This document shows positions 43,798 through 53,672 of a stretch of 64,000 nt of DNA, piece by piece. The stretch spans positions 1,984,001 to 2,048,000 of the forward strand of contig NZ_CP108095.1 of assembly GCF_036194065.1 (NCBI RefSeq), written 5' to 3'. This stretch comes from Streptomyces sp. NBC_00239 (GTDB taxonomy: Bacteria; Actinomycetota; Actinomycetes; Streptomycetales; Streptomycetaceae). Both the position numbers and the translations under genes were made by a program. The notes beneath the pieces are model-generated. The model did not search any database. It saw only the letters and a program-made list of their open reading frames with translations, and had not been told where the DNA came from. The number at the start of each line of letters is the position of its first letter. Positions within the stretch are counted from its first letter, which is position 1.

Positions 43798-45405
43798 TCA
43801 GCCGCGTACGGCGGCGAACTCCTCGGGGTCCAGCAGGTCGCGGATCGGCCGGTCCGGCCGGCCGGTGAGCAGGTCCAGGGCCTTCACCAGGCAGCCGGCG
43901 AACCCCTCGACGTACTCGGCCGGGTACTCGGACTCGTAGTGCAGGGCCTGCAGGCGCAGGGTTTCGCCCTCGCGCAGCAGCCACATGTGCAGGCCGGGCG
44001 AGTCCGCGTCCTCGGAGAGGTGGTGCGTCGACACGGTCACGCCGGCACCGAAGCGGAGGCCGCCGCCCCACACGTCGTTGTACATGAAGTACACCCCGGG
44101 GTCCTTGCGGAATCCCGCGGGCAGCTCCGGCCAGATCCTGCGCCGTACGAACATGGCGGGCATGTCGCCGTGCGCGGTCGCGCCCAGGATGCTTGCCTGC
44201 ACGGCGGACACCAACTCCCGGAAGGTGCCGGAGAGGTCCACGTCGGTGGTCGGGAAGACGCCGTTGGCGAACCAGCCGATGGTGCTCTGGTACGCGCCGT
44301 CCAGCCGGTTCGCGTTGGTGGTCAGCAGGGTCACGCGCCGCTGCCGGGTGGCGTGGGCGACGAGGGCCTTCACCACGGACATGGCCACGCAGTACGCGGT
44401 GGCCCGCAGCTCCTGGCAGGCGGTACGCAGGCCGCGGGCCGTCGCCGGGTCCAGGTCCCACACCAGGGACGAGGGCTTCGACAGTTCCTCGGCGCCCCGG
44501 TAGCCGGGCAGCCGCAGCGCGAAGTCTGCGGGATCCGTCGGCAGTTGGTCCCGCCAGTAGTCGACCAGCTCCCCGGCCCGGGACCCCTCCCAGCTCTCCC
44601 ACTGTCCGGCGGCCCAGTCGGCGTACGGCCCGGACTGGCCCTCGCGGTCCGGGAGTTCGACCCCCTCGTAGGCGGCGGAGAGGTCTTCGACGAAGGTGTC
44701 GAGCGACCAGCCGTCCGCGATCATGTGGTCGAACACGAACACCAGCAGGGCCTGTGCGTCCTCGCGGCGCACCACGAGCGTCCGCCACAGCGGGGCGCGG
44801 GACCGGTCGAAGGGCTCCCGGACGTACCCGCGCAGGAAGTCGTCGACTTCCGCGTCCGGCACACCGCGTCGGTCCACGACCGTCAGATCCGCCCGCGCCC
44901 CGGGGTCGACGGCCTGCCGGGCCGTGTCGTCCACCGCCGTGAAGGACGTGCGCAGCGATCCGTGCCGCTCGCAGACCCGGTTCAGGGCGGCCTCCAGCCG
45001 CTGCGTGTCGAGGGGGCCCGAGACCCGGAACACGGCGTGGAACTGGAGTATCGGCGCCCGGGGGTCGCGCAGCGAGGAGAGCAGCGCCCACTCCTGGGCC
45101 ATGGAGGCACGACCGGCGTGGCCGCCCGCCCGGCGGGGCGCGTCGTCGGCAGGACCGACCTGCGTCAACTCGGCCACCCGGTCCGCGACTTCGGCGATGC
45201 ACTCCGCCGTGAAGAACGTCCGCGGGGGCACCTTCACGCCCAGTTCCCGCTCGATGCGGCCCAGCACCTGGAGGGAGAGCAGGCTGTCGCCGCCCATGTC
45301 GTAGAAGTTGTCCTCCGCGAGGAGCGAATCGTCCTCCAGGACGGCGCGGTGGATGTCGAGGACCCTGGTGCGGATCATCTGCTCGTGACCGGCATCGCGG
45401 GTCAT
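43798..45405 (-). CDS. NRPS carrier-condensation (T-C) didomain protein
   Basis: A 535-residue protein: a carrier domain (about 8-80) with the phosphopantetheine serine in MGGDSLLSLQ (Ser41), then a condensation domain (about 105-520). The core motif reads FDHMIADGW, so the first of the two usual histidines is aspartate (Asp226) while the catalytic His227 and Asp231 remain. No adenylation or downstream carrier is fused. The likely flow is: the stand-alone adenylation protein loads threonine onto this carrier, and the condensation domain passes it to a free, soluble amine. ATG at 45405 overlaps the hydrolase stop (ATGA). Confidence 0.92.
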   Translation of the reverse strand: MTRDAGHEQMIRTRVLDIHRAVLEDDSLLAEDNFYDMGGDSLLSLQVLGRIERELGVKVPPRTFFTAECIAEVADRVAELTQVGPADDAPRRAGGHAGRASMAQEWALLSSLRDPRAPILQFHAVFRVSGPLDTQRLEAALNRVCERHGSLRTSFTAVDDTARQAVDPGARADLTVVDRRGVPDAEVDDFLRGYVREPFDRSRAPLWRTLVVRREDAQALLVFVFDHMIADGWSLDTFVEDLSAAYEGVELPDREGQSGPYADWAAGQWESWEGSRAGELVDYWRDQLPTDPADFALRLPGYRGAEELSKPSSLVWDLDPATARGLRTACQELRATAYCVAMSVVKALVAHATRQRRVTLLTTNANRLDGAYQSTIGWFANGVFPTTDVDLSGTFRELVSAVQASILGATAHGDMPAMFVRRRIWPELPAGFRKDPGVYFMYNDVWGGGLRFGAGVTVSTHHLSEDADSPGLHMWLLREGETLRLQALHYESEYPAEYVEGFAGCLVKALDLLTGRPDRPIRDLLDPEEFAAVRG

Positions 45406-46133
45406 GCGTTCTCCTTCGGGGGGAGCGGGCAGTGCGTGGCGTAGAAGTCTTCGATGATCGAGGTGACCGGGCCGTCCGGGCGCACGACGTCCGCGTGCAC
45501 GCCGGGCATCACCACGCAGGAGAAGCCCGGATCGCGGCGCGCGAGGAGCGCGGCCCGCTCGGCCGGCGGAATCACATGGCTTTCGGCGGGGATCACCACG
45601 AGTACGGGGATGCCGGCCGCCGTCAGCATCCCGAGGAGGTGGGTGTAGTCGAACTCCCACTTGAGGAAGCTCGACTCGGCCCATTCGCCGCCCTCGATCC
45701 GGGCCGGCCGCCGCTCCAGGGACTGGTCGAGCACGACGACGCTGCGGACCCGGGCGGGGCCCATCGCCACGGCGTGGACCAGACCGACCAGCGCGCCGTA
45801 CGAGTAGCCGATGACATGGGCGGGCGAGCGGAGGCAGTCGGTGAGGCGGTGCACGTCGGCGGCGTAGTCGAGCGGCGAGTACCCCCACGCGGGCGCCGGA
45901 CTCGGCGGATGGTCGCGCAGCGTGGGCAGCAGGGCGAACTCGCCCTCGGGACACAGCGCGTCGCTGAGGAAGCGCAGCTGCGTCCTGTCGTCCTCCAGTC
46001 CGTGCAGCAGGAGGAGGGGAGCGCCGGCCCCGCGCACACCGGGGCGTCCCGGGACGAGGTCGTGGTCGAGCAGGGCGACGTGCTCGACGTCGCGCAGGTA
46101 GGGCCCGGAAGGAGCCGGTGCCGGTTCAGCCAC
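45402..46133 (-). CDS. Cluster alpha/beta hydrolase (thioesterase-like)
   Basis: A 243-residue alpha/beta hydrolase: LLLLHGLEDDRTQLRF, nucleophile elbow IGYSYGALVG, and a histidine in VMPGVHADVV. It lies between the adenylation and carrier-condensation genes, overlapping both, so a release or proof-reading thioesterase is the likely role; acyl transfer is an alternative. I chose the GTG at 46133, with GGAG 8 nt upstream; another GTG at 46142 is in frame. Confidence 0.82.
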   Translation of the reverse strand: MAEPAPAPSGPYLRDVEHVALLDHDLVPGRPGVRGAGAPLLLLHGLEDDRTQLRFLSDALCPEGEFALLPTLRDHPPSPAPAWGYSPLDYAADVHRLTDCLRSPAHVIGYSYGALVGLVHAVAMGPARVRSVVVLDQSLERRPARIEGGEWAESSFLKWEFDYTHLLGMLTAAGIPVLVVIPAESHVIPPAERAALLARRDPGFSCVVMPGVHADVVRPDGPVTSIIEDFYATHCPLPPKENA

Positions 46134-47693
46134 TGTTCTCACTCCACGTCTTCGCCAGAGCGGCGCGGTCGGTCTTCCCGTTGACCGTCCGGGGCAGCTC
46201 GTGGACGACCTGGTAGCGGGACGGGTGCATGTACGAGGGGAGCTTCGCGGCCACGTGCCGGCGCAGCGCCCGGATGTCCGGCTCCGCGCCCTCCTTGCCG
46301 AGCACCACGCAGAACAGCCGCCGGCCCCCGTCCGCGGATTCGCGCGGCCAGGCGACGGCCTCCAGCACTGAGTCGTGCGAGCGCACCGCGGCCTCGATGT
46401 CGCCGAGTTCCACCCGGTGGCCGCGCAGCTTGACCTGGAGGTCCGCGCGGCCGTGGTAGACGAGGGCGCCGTCGGCGTTCCGGCTGACCAGGTCCCCGGA
46501 CCGGTAGTGGCGGACCCCGTCGGGGCCCGGCGGGACGGCCGGGAAGCGATCCGCGTTCAGCTCGGGGCGGTTCAGGTATCCCTCCGTCACCTGCGGTCCG
46601 GAAAGCCAGAGTTCGCCCGGTACGCCCGGCTCGGTGACCTCGGTGCCGTCGGGCCCGGCGATCCGGACCGTGAAGCCGTCCAGCGGGGTGCCGACGACGG
46701 ATTCCGTGCCCTCGAGATCGCGGGGGGTGACGTGGTGGAACGTCGCGTGGACGGTCACCTCGGTGATGCCGTACATGTTCACCAGCCGCGGCCGGTCGAG
46801 TCCCACCGCGCGCGCCCAGTCGCGCAGGACGGACGGAGCGAGCTTCTCCCCGCCGAAGACGATGTAGCGGAGGTCGGGCAGGGGGCGGTCCGCGCTCTCC
46901 CTGGCCCGGGCGAGCATGGTGAACGCGGTCGGGGTCTGGTTCAGCACCGAGATCCGTTCGTCCGCGATCAGGGCGATGAGGTCCTCCGGCGCCCGTGTCA
47001 CCCACTGCGGCGGCACCACGAGTGCCGCGCCCGAGGACAGCGGGCCCCAGATCTCCCACACCGAGAAGTCGAAGGCGAGGGAGTGGAACAGCAGCCAGCG
47101 GTCTTCCCGTTCGAACGCGAAGAGGTCCCGGGCGGCCGTCAGCAGGGCGACCACACTGCTGTGGCGCACCGGAACCCCCTTCGGCCGCCCCGTGGTGCCG
47201 GAGGTGTAGATGACGTACGCGAGGTCCTCGCCCGAGGGCGCGGCGGCGGGCTCGGGCTCGGCCGGCGCCGGGCCGCCCTCGCTCAGGCCGGTCACGGTCG
47301 CCGTGGCGGTGCAGGTCAGCGCCGCGCCCCAGTCGGCGTCCCGCTCGCCGACCAGGTGCCGGACGCCGCTGTCGGTGACGATGAACTCGTTGCGTTCGGC
47401 CGGGTTGCGCAGGTCGAGGGGAACGTACGCGGCTCCCGTACGCAGGATGCCGAGGATGGCGGCGACGGCCGCGCAGCCCGCTTCCATCCGCAGGGCCACC
47501 GCGTCGCCGGGGCGCACTCCGTCGGCGCGCAGGGCGTGGGCGATGCGGCGGCTCCACTCGTCGAGCGCGCGGTAGGTGACCCGGGTGGTCTCGTCCGACA
47601 CGGCGGGGCGGTCGGGGCAGGCGGTGGCGGCGGCGGTGAACACGTCGACGAGGGTGCGCGGGGCGTCGGTGGCGGGCGTGGGACGCATGGTGG

Positions 47694-47697
<4 letters not shown>
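46126..47697 (-). CDS. Stand-alone NRPS adenylation domain, predicted L-threonine
   Basis: A 523-residue amino-acid adenylation protein with no fused carrier. Core motifs: [11 protein letters not shown] (A3), [10 protein letters not shown] (A4), [13 protein letters not shown] (A5), YRSGDLV (A7), and the catalytic lysine in RTVNGKTDR (A10). Reading the ten specificity positions against GrsA gives D-F-W-N-V-G-M-V-H-K, one conservative change from the known threonine code DFWNIGMVHK. It should form Thr-AMP and load the carrier of the T-C protein. ATG at 47697 overlaps the metK stop (ATGA). Confidence 0.93.
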
Positions 47698-48920
<1,223 letters not shown>

Positions 48921-49342
48921 GGTGCTCCAGGGTCGACTGGGTCAAGTGCATGCGATCGCCAGGGAGTGAGCAGCGGGAAGGAGGGCACCGCGATGGTGTT
49001 CCGGGCGGGTCCGCGCAGCCTCCGGCGGGGACGGCCTCTCCTGGGTCGGTGCACCATACCCATGATCAACCGAGGCTCCGGTATGACCCAGGTCACCTTT
49101 CAAGCGACGGGATGCGGAATGAATGATTCAGTACTTCCCGAACCCCTTCACAGAATTGTTCGCGGCAAGCGGGACAAGGGAACGGAAGATCTCCCGACCG
49201 TTCGTGATCATCGTCACATCGACACTCTCGCTTGAGCCTGCCTAGGGTGTGATCACGTTTTCCAAGTGCAATAAAGGGCCGAAATTTACACAATGAATAA
49301 AAGCCTTTGTTGCGCATATCGATTTAGTGAAGAGCGATTTCT
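48921..49342. promoter_or_regulatory. Divergent promoter region of the cluster
   Basis: A gene-free 422-bp gap between the divergent metK and TauD-type genes. The half near 49241-49342 is strikingly AT-rich for this genome (runs such as AATTTACACAATGAATAAAAG). The inverted elements GTGATCATCGTCAC (49203-49216) and GTGATCAC (49250-49257) could be regulator sites. I looked for a SAM riboswitch before metK and found no supported match. Confidence 0.5.
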
Positions 49343-50431
49343 GTGCTTTCTCCCGATCAATCAGGACCTTCACCGGCGGACGGGCCGGGAATTCTGGTAG
49401 GCGATGGTTGGCTGGGAGCCTCCCTGGCCGACGACGAACAACAGTGGCGCGTGCCCATGGCACCCGCGGTCGCGGCGGAGCTGACCCGTGCCGCACGGTC
49501 CGCGCTGGCCGCGGGCGCCCGGCTGGATCTCGCCGCTCCCCGCCCCCAAGGCCTGCGCCTGACCGAGGAGTTCGCCGCCGATCTGAGCCACCGACTCGCC
49601 GGCAGCCCCGGCTTCGCCGTCGTCGAGGACTTCCCCGTGGACGCCGAGGACCCGCGGGAAACCGAGAAGGCCTACTGGCTCTTCGGGCTCCTGCTGGGCC
49701 GCCCGGTCACCCAGAGCCGCAAGGCGGACCTGCTCGGCAGGGTCGAGGACCGCGGCGCGGACATCGCCAGTCCCGTCCAGCGGGGTTACGAGAGTTCCGC
49801 GGCACTCCCCTTCCACGCGGACCGCACCGACGTGATCGGACTCCTGTGCGTCCGGCCCGCGGTATCCGGCGGTCTGAGTCGGCTCGTCTCCTCGAAAGCC
49901 GTCCACGACCTGCTCCTCGAAGAGCGTCCTGACCTGCTGGAAGTGCTGCACCGGCCGTTCCCGAACGATCGGCGGGGCGAGGAGCAGCCGGGGGAGGCGC
50001 CCTGGTCGTCGATCCCCGTCTTCAGCCGGACCGGCGACTCGTTCGCGACCCGGTACCTGCGGCGGTTCATCGAAGGATCCCAGCGTCACGCCTCGGCCCC
50101 GCGCCTCACCGAGCGCCAGCTCGAGGCGATGGCGGCACTGGACGAGGTCCTGGACCGGCCCGGCGTCTCCCTCGACATGGAACTCCGCAGGGGCGACCTG
50201 CAGTTGATCAACAACTTCCACATCCTGCACGCGCGCACGGCGTTCGCGGACGGCGGCGGCAAGGGGCGGCTCCTCCTGCGCCTGTGGCTGGCTTTCGCCG
50301 GTAGCCCGGAGCTTCCCGAGCACTACGCGTCGCTGTACGGAGCGGTCGCGGCCGGCAGCTACCGGGGCGGCGTGTGGGCCCCCGGGACGATCCCCGCGGA
50401 GTTCGGCCGGCAGGTTTCCGAACTCGGATGA
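49343..50431 (+). CDS. TauD/clavaminate-synthase-like Fe(II)/2-oxoglutarate dioxygenase
   Basis: A 362-residue non-heme iron oxygenase. The iron-binding pair HxD is seen in LPFHADRTDVIGLLCVR, the distal histidine in NFHILHARTAF and the 2-oxoglutarate arginine in RLLLRLWLAF. Members hydroxylate, desaturate, epoxidise or cyclise amino-acid derivatives. GTG at 49343, weak ribosome site. It is the first gene of the plus-strand arm, separated by 291 bp from the next one, which may have its own promoter. Confidence 0.88.
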   Translation: MLSPDQSGPSPADGPGILVGDGWLGASLADDEQQWRVPMAPAVAAELTRAARSALAAGARLDLAAPRPQGLRLTEEFAADLSHRLAGSPGFAVVEDFPVDAEDPRETEKAYWLFGLLLGRPVTQSRKADLLGRVEDRGADIASPVQRGYESSAALPFHADRTDVIGLLCVRPAVSGGLSRLVSSKAVHDLLLEERPDLLEVLHRPFPNDRRGEEQPGEAPWSSIPVFSRTGDSFATRYLRRFIEGSQRHASAPRLTERQLEAMAALDEVLDRPGVSLDMELRRGDLQLINNFHILHARTAFADGGGKGRLLLRLWLAFAGSPELPEHYASLYGAVAAGSYRGGVWAPGTIPAEFGRQVSELG

Positions 50432-50644
50432 ACCGCTCCGCGGTTTCCTCCCCGCGCTCGCGGTAGCGGAAGTTCCGCGACCCCGCCACTCATTTTCCGT
50501 GCGAGGGACCGGGCCCTCCCCTGCCCTCCCCCACGGTGCGTGGATCCACATTCCACCGAGTTCCGATTCCTTTCTCGAACCATCAGGTCTGCCGCATCCG
50601 GCAATTCATTTTCCGGCGACCGATTGATTCGCCTTCCGCCTTTG

Positions 50645-50685
50645 ACGTAAAGGCTGCCCGGAATTCGTTCCGGGACGACTTACGT
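50645..50685 (+). promoter_or_regulatory. Structured leader before the PhyH gene
   Basis: CCCGGAA (50657-50663) and TTCCGGG (50668-50674) form a stem closed by a TTCG tetraloop, an extra-stable loop in RNA. ACGTAA (50645-50650) and TTACGT (50680-50685) pair outside it. The structure ends 37 nt before the start codon, so it may affect mRNA stability or translation. Confidence 0.4.
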
Positions 50686-50722
50686 ACTGCAGGTAATCCC
50701 CGAAAAGAAAGCAGGTGCCGCA

Positions 50723-51454
50723 ATGCCTGTCATCGACCCGGACCGCTATCGACGGGACGGATATCAGCTGCTCCCGGAACTCCTCACGGACGAGGACCGC
50801 CGCCGGGCCGTCGCGTTCTTCGACGACCTCGACGGCGCCGCGGAGGTGGCCCCCTCGTACGAGCCCGAGTACGACGAAGGGGGCGGTGTACGCCGGCTGC
50901 GCAAGCTCCGGCGGCTGCTGTGGAACGACCCGCAGGTCTGGGGGCCCCTGCTGAACCGCGCCGGCGTCACCGACCTGGCCCGGCAGGTCATCGGTGACGG
51001 TGCCGGGGTGGTCTTCCACGCGGCGTTCCTCAAGCCGGCGCTGGTCGGCACCGAGGTGGCGCTCCACCAGGACCAGGCGCTGTGGACCCACACCTACCCC
51101 GGCGCGTTCAGCGTGTGGTTCGCCCTGACCGAGGTGTCGCCCGCCAACGGCGGCCTCTTCGGCAGCCCCGGTTCGCACAGCGGCGGTCAGGTGCCGCACC
51201 GCGACCGGCCGGAGTACCGCTGGCACGCCAGCCTGGACGCCGCGGAGGACGGCCTGCGCGAGCCCGTGCAGTTCGAACTCCGCCCCGGCGACGGGGTCAT
51301 GTGGGACCGCTTCTTCGCCCACGGCAGCGCCGCGAACACCTCGCCCGCCGACCGCCGGGGCATGGTCGTCGTCTTCGCCGACTCCTCGGCCCCCGGCTTC
51401 GCGGCGAAGGACCACTTCCCGTTGGACGCTCTGCACGCGCTCGGTGCCGAGTGA
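50723..51454 (+). CDS. PhyH-family Fe(II)/2-oxoglutarate dioxygenase
   Basis: A 243-residue phytanoyl-CoA dioxygenase-like enzyme. Iron ligands are visible as the H-Q-D of VALHQDQALWTH and a histidine in RFFAHGSAANTSP, with the cosubstrate arginine just after (ADRRGMVVVF). The aspartate is present, which points to hydroxylation or desaturation rather than SyrB2-type chlorination, where that residue is alanine. ATG at 50723 with AGGTG upstream. The next gene starts inside its stop codon (GTGA). Confidence 0.88.
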   Translation: MPVIDPDRYRRDGYQLLPELLTDEDRRRAVAFFDDLDGAAEVAPSYEPEYDEGGGVRRLRKLRRLLWNDPQVWGPLLNRAGVTDLARQVIGDGAGVVFHAAFLKPALVGTEVALHQDQALWTHTYPGAFSVWFALTEVSPANGGLFGSPGSHSGGQVPHRDRPEYRWHASLDAAEDGLREPVQFELRPGDGVMWDRFFAHGSAANTSPADRRGMVVVFADSSAPGFAAKDHFPLDALHALGAE

Positions 51455-52875
51455 CCGCCCAAGACCCCGCAACCCTCTCAGCCGCCGGAGACCAGGTGAC
51501 CTTCATCATCGACAGCACCCTGCGCGAGGGGATGCAGTCGGCACACGGCTGCTTCACCCTCGAACAGAGCGTGGAAATCGCCACCCTGCTGATCCGATCC
51601 GGCGTGGACGCCATCGAGTGCGGCCACCCCGCTGTCGACAACACCGAGATGCTGCGCGTCGCGGCCGTCGTCGAAGCGGCCGGTAACACGCCCGTGCTCG
51701 CCCACGCCCGCGCCCACCTGGGCGACATCGAGACCGTGGCCAAGACCGGCGCCGCCTGGGTCGGCATCTTCCTCGGCGTCAACGACGTGTCGCGGCGCTC
51801 CCGGCTCCCCGGCAGCGCCCTGACCGACCTGTACGGCCGCATCCGGGAGACCGTCGCCCACGCCCGCGAGCTGGGGCTGCGCGTACGGTTCACCGTCGAG
51901 GACAGCAGCCGTACCGATCCCGCCGAGCTCGTCGAGGCCTACCTCGTCGCGATCGAAGCGGGCGCCGAGCGGATCTGCTTCGCCGACACCCTCGGCATCC
52001 TGGAGCCCCAGGACACCGCCGACCGGGTCCGGCAGCTGCGGAAGCGGTGTCCCGGCGTCGACATCGAGGTCCACCTGCACGACGACCGGGGGCTGGCCAT
52101 GGCCAACGCCCTCGCGGCCGTCGACGCGGGCGCCACCTGGATGTCGACCTCCGTCAACGGTCTCGGCGAACGCGCCGGCATCACGGACTACGCGGCCCTG
52201 CTGGCCAACCTCCACTACCGGGGGACCCGTGAGCTCGCCGACGGCGGCCTCCTGAACGACCTGAGCCGCCGCGTCGGCGCGTACGCGCGTTCCATGCCGG
52301 ACCACCGCCGGCCCGTGGTCGGCCGCGACGTCTTCCACCACGTCGCCAAGCTGCACGTCCGTGCGGTGGAGCGCGAGCCCGGATCGTACGAGTGGGCCGA
52401 TCCGGCCACGTTCGGACGGACCGGCAGCGTGACCCGCCCGCAGCTGCCCGCCGACCCCGCGTCCTGGATCGTCGACCCGCAGGTCATCTCAGCCACCGAG
52501 CTGCGCCACCACCGGGCCGGTCCCGGCGAGCGCTACGTCCTGGTGGACAACCGCTTCGTGCCGGGCGCGGACCAGTACTGCATCGCGCGCCGCATCCCGC
52601 AGCTCGACGACTACGGCGCGGGCCACGTCGACACCCACGTGCACCACTGCGACAGCCTCTTCATGTTCCTCGGGGAAGGCGACGGCTACACCGGCCTGTC
52701 CGTCGAAGTGACGCTCGACGACCGGGTCTTCCCCGTGCAGAGCCCCGCCTCGGTCTTCATCCCGGCCGGTGTCGCGCACGGATACCGGGTGGTCGGCGGC
52801 GCCGGCACCTACCTCAACCACGTCCTCGCGGGCGAGTACAACTCCAGCCTGATCGACCCTGTAGGGAGCAACTGA
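51451..52875 (+). CDS. HMGL-like (alkylmalate/homocitrate) synthase fused to a cupin
   Basis: A 474-residue two-domain protein. Residues about 15-310 form a DRE-TIM metallolyase: DSTLREGMQ (metal aspartate and catalytic arginine), the HxH metal pair in EVHLHDDRGLAMAN and NGLGERAGITD. Such enzymes join acetyl-CoA to a 2-oxo acid. The C-terminal part (about 320-465) is a cupin with DTHVHHCDSLFMFLGE and FIPAGVAHGYRV. The usual allosteric LeuA domain is absent and the cupin takes its place. GTG at 51451 overlaps the PhyH stop; a GTG at 51496 with GGAG upstream is an alternative start. Confidence 0.85.
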   Translation: MTAQDPATLSAAGDQVTFIIDSTLREGMQSAHGCFTLEQSVEIATLLIRSGVDAIECGHPAVDNTEMLRVAAVVEAAGNTPVLAHARAHLGDIETVAKTGAAWVGIFLGVNDVSRRSRLPGSALTDLYGRIRETVAHARELGLRVRFTVEDSSRTDPAELVEAYLVAIEAGAERICFADTLGILEPQDTADRVRQLRKRCPGVDIEVHLHDDRGLAMANALAAVDAGATWMSTSVNGLGERAGITDYAALLANLHYRGTRELADGGLLNDLSRRVGAYARSMPDHRRPVVGRDVFHHVAKLHVRAVEREPGSYEWADPATFGRTGSVTRPQLPADPASWIVDPQVISATELRHHRAGPGERYVLVDNRFVPGADQYCIARRIPQLDDYGAGHVDTHVHHCDSLFMFLGEGDGYTGLSVEVTLDDRVFPVQSPASVFIPAGVAHGYRVVGGAGTYLNHVLAGEYNSSLIDPVGSN

Positions 52876-53669
52876 TGACCATTCAGACCGAGAACACCAA
52901 GGCCGCCGCCTGGGACCTCATCGGTTCCCTGTTCTGGGAGACCGGACGCACCACCGCGAAGCCCAGCGACGAGGAGATCGGCCTGTTCCTCGCCGGGATC
53001 ACCGCCGGCACCCGCTGTACGGTCGTCGGCGCCTCCACCAAGGACCTCGTGGAGGCCCTGATCGCCCTCGGCGCCGACGTCACCGTCATGGACTTCTCCG
53101 AGCGCATGTGCGAGGACCTGCGGGCCGCGCTGCCCGAGGGCTCCTGCCGCATCCTGCGCCACGACATCACCCAGCGGGCCCCCCAGGAGCTGCGCGGAAC
53201 GCAGCAGTTCGTCCTCAACGACCGCCTGGTCAACCGCTTCAGCGAGGACGAGGCGCGCCGCGGGCTGGAAGGCATGCTGGACCTGCTCGCGGACGGCGGT
53301 CAGCTGCGGGCCTCCATCAAGCTCGGCCTGTACCCGATGGACGAGCGGATGATCGACAACGGCCGTGAGCGCGGCACGCTGGAGACCTTCTTCGACGCCG
53401 ACGCGAAGGTCATCGACTTCGCCGCGGCCGGGGAGGTCCTCACCGACTCGCTGCTCCCGCACGGCGGGATCGATTCCGGCCTGCTGCTCGACTGGTACCG
53501 GGGACGCGGCCGCGAGCAGCGCTTCGACCACGAGGACGTCCTCGCCCTCGTCGCCACCGCCGCGGTCGAGGACCGGGGCCTGTCCCTGGTCTCGGCCACC
53601 GAGTTCGGACAGGCGCCCAAGACCCGGATGTACACGGCCGCGGCCGTCCGTCCGCGCCAGGACGCCTGA
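52875..53669 (+). CDS. Methyltransferase-like (class I SAM fold) protein
   Basis: A 264-residue protein. CTVVGASTKDLVEALIALG followed by VTVMDFSERM has the beta1-loop-beta2 layout of class I SAM-dependent enzymes, but the glycine-rich loop is GASTK rather than GxGxG. The rest (FVLNDRLVNRFSEDEARRGL, LADGGQLRASIKLGLY) also fits the fold. It may methylate or use SAM differently, for example aminocarboxypropyl transfer or ring closure. The metK gene in the cluster supports a SAM-using step. ATG at 52875 shares a base with the preceding stop (TGATG), with GGGAG upstream. Confidence 0.75.
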   Translation: MTIQTENTKAAAWDLIGSLFWETGRTTAKPSDEEIGLFLAGITAGTRCTVVGASTKDLVEALIALGADVTVMDFSERMCEDLRAALPEGSCRILRHDITQRAPQELRGTQQFVLNDRLVNRFSEDEARRGLEGMLDLLADGGQLRASIKLGLYPMDERMIDNGRERGTLETFFDADAKVIDFAAAGEVLTDSLLPHGGIDSGLLLDWYRGRGREQRFDHEDVLALVATAAVEDRGLSLVSATEFGQAPKTRMYTAAAVRPRQDA

Positions 53670-53672
53670 CCC

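Noticed and set aside
48921..49342. SAM riboswitch before metK
   Set aside because: I could not find the conserved core of any known SAM riboswitch on the minus strand.
50723..51454. SyrB2-like chlorinase
   Set aside because: The HQD motif keeps the aspartate ligand that these halogenases replace with alanine.
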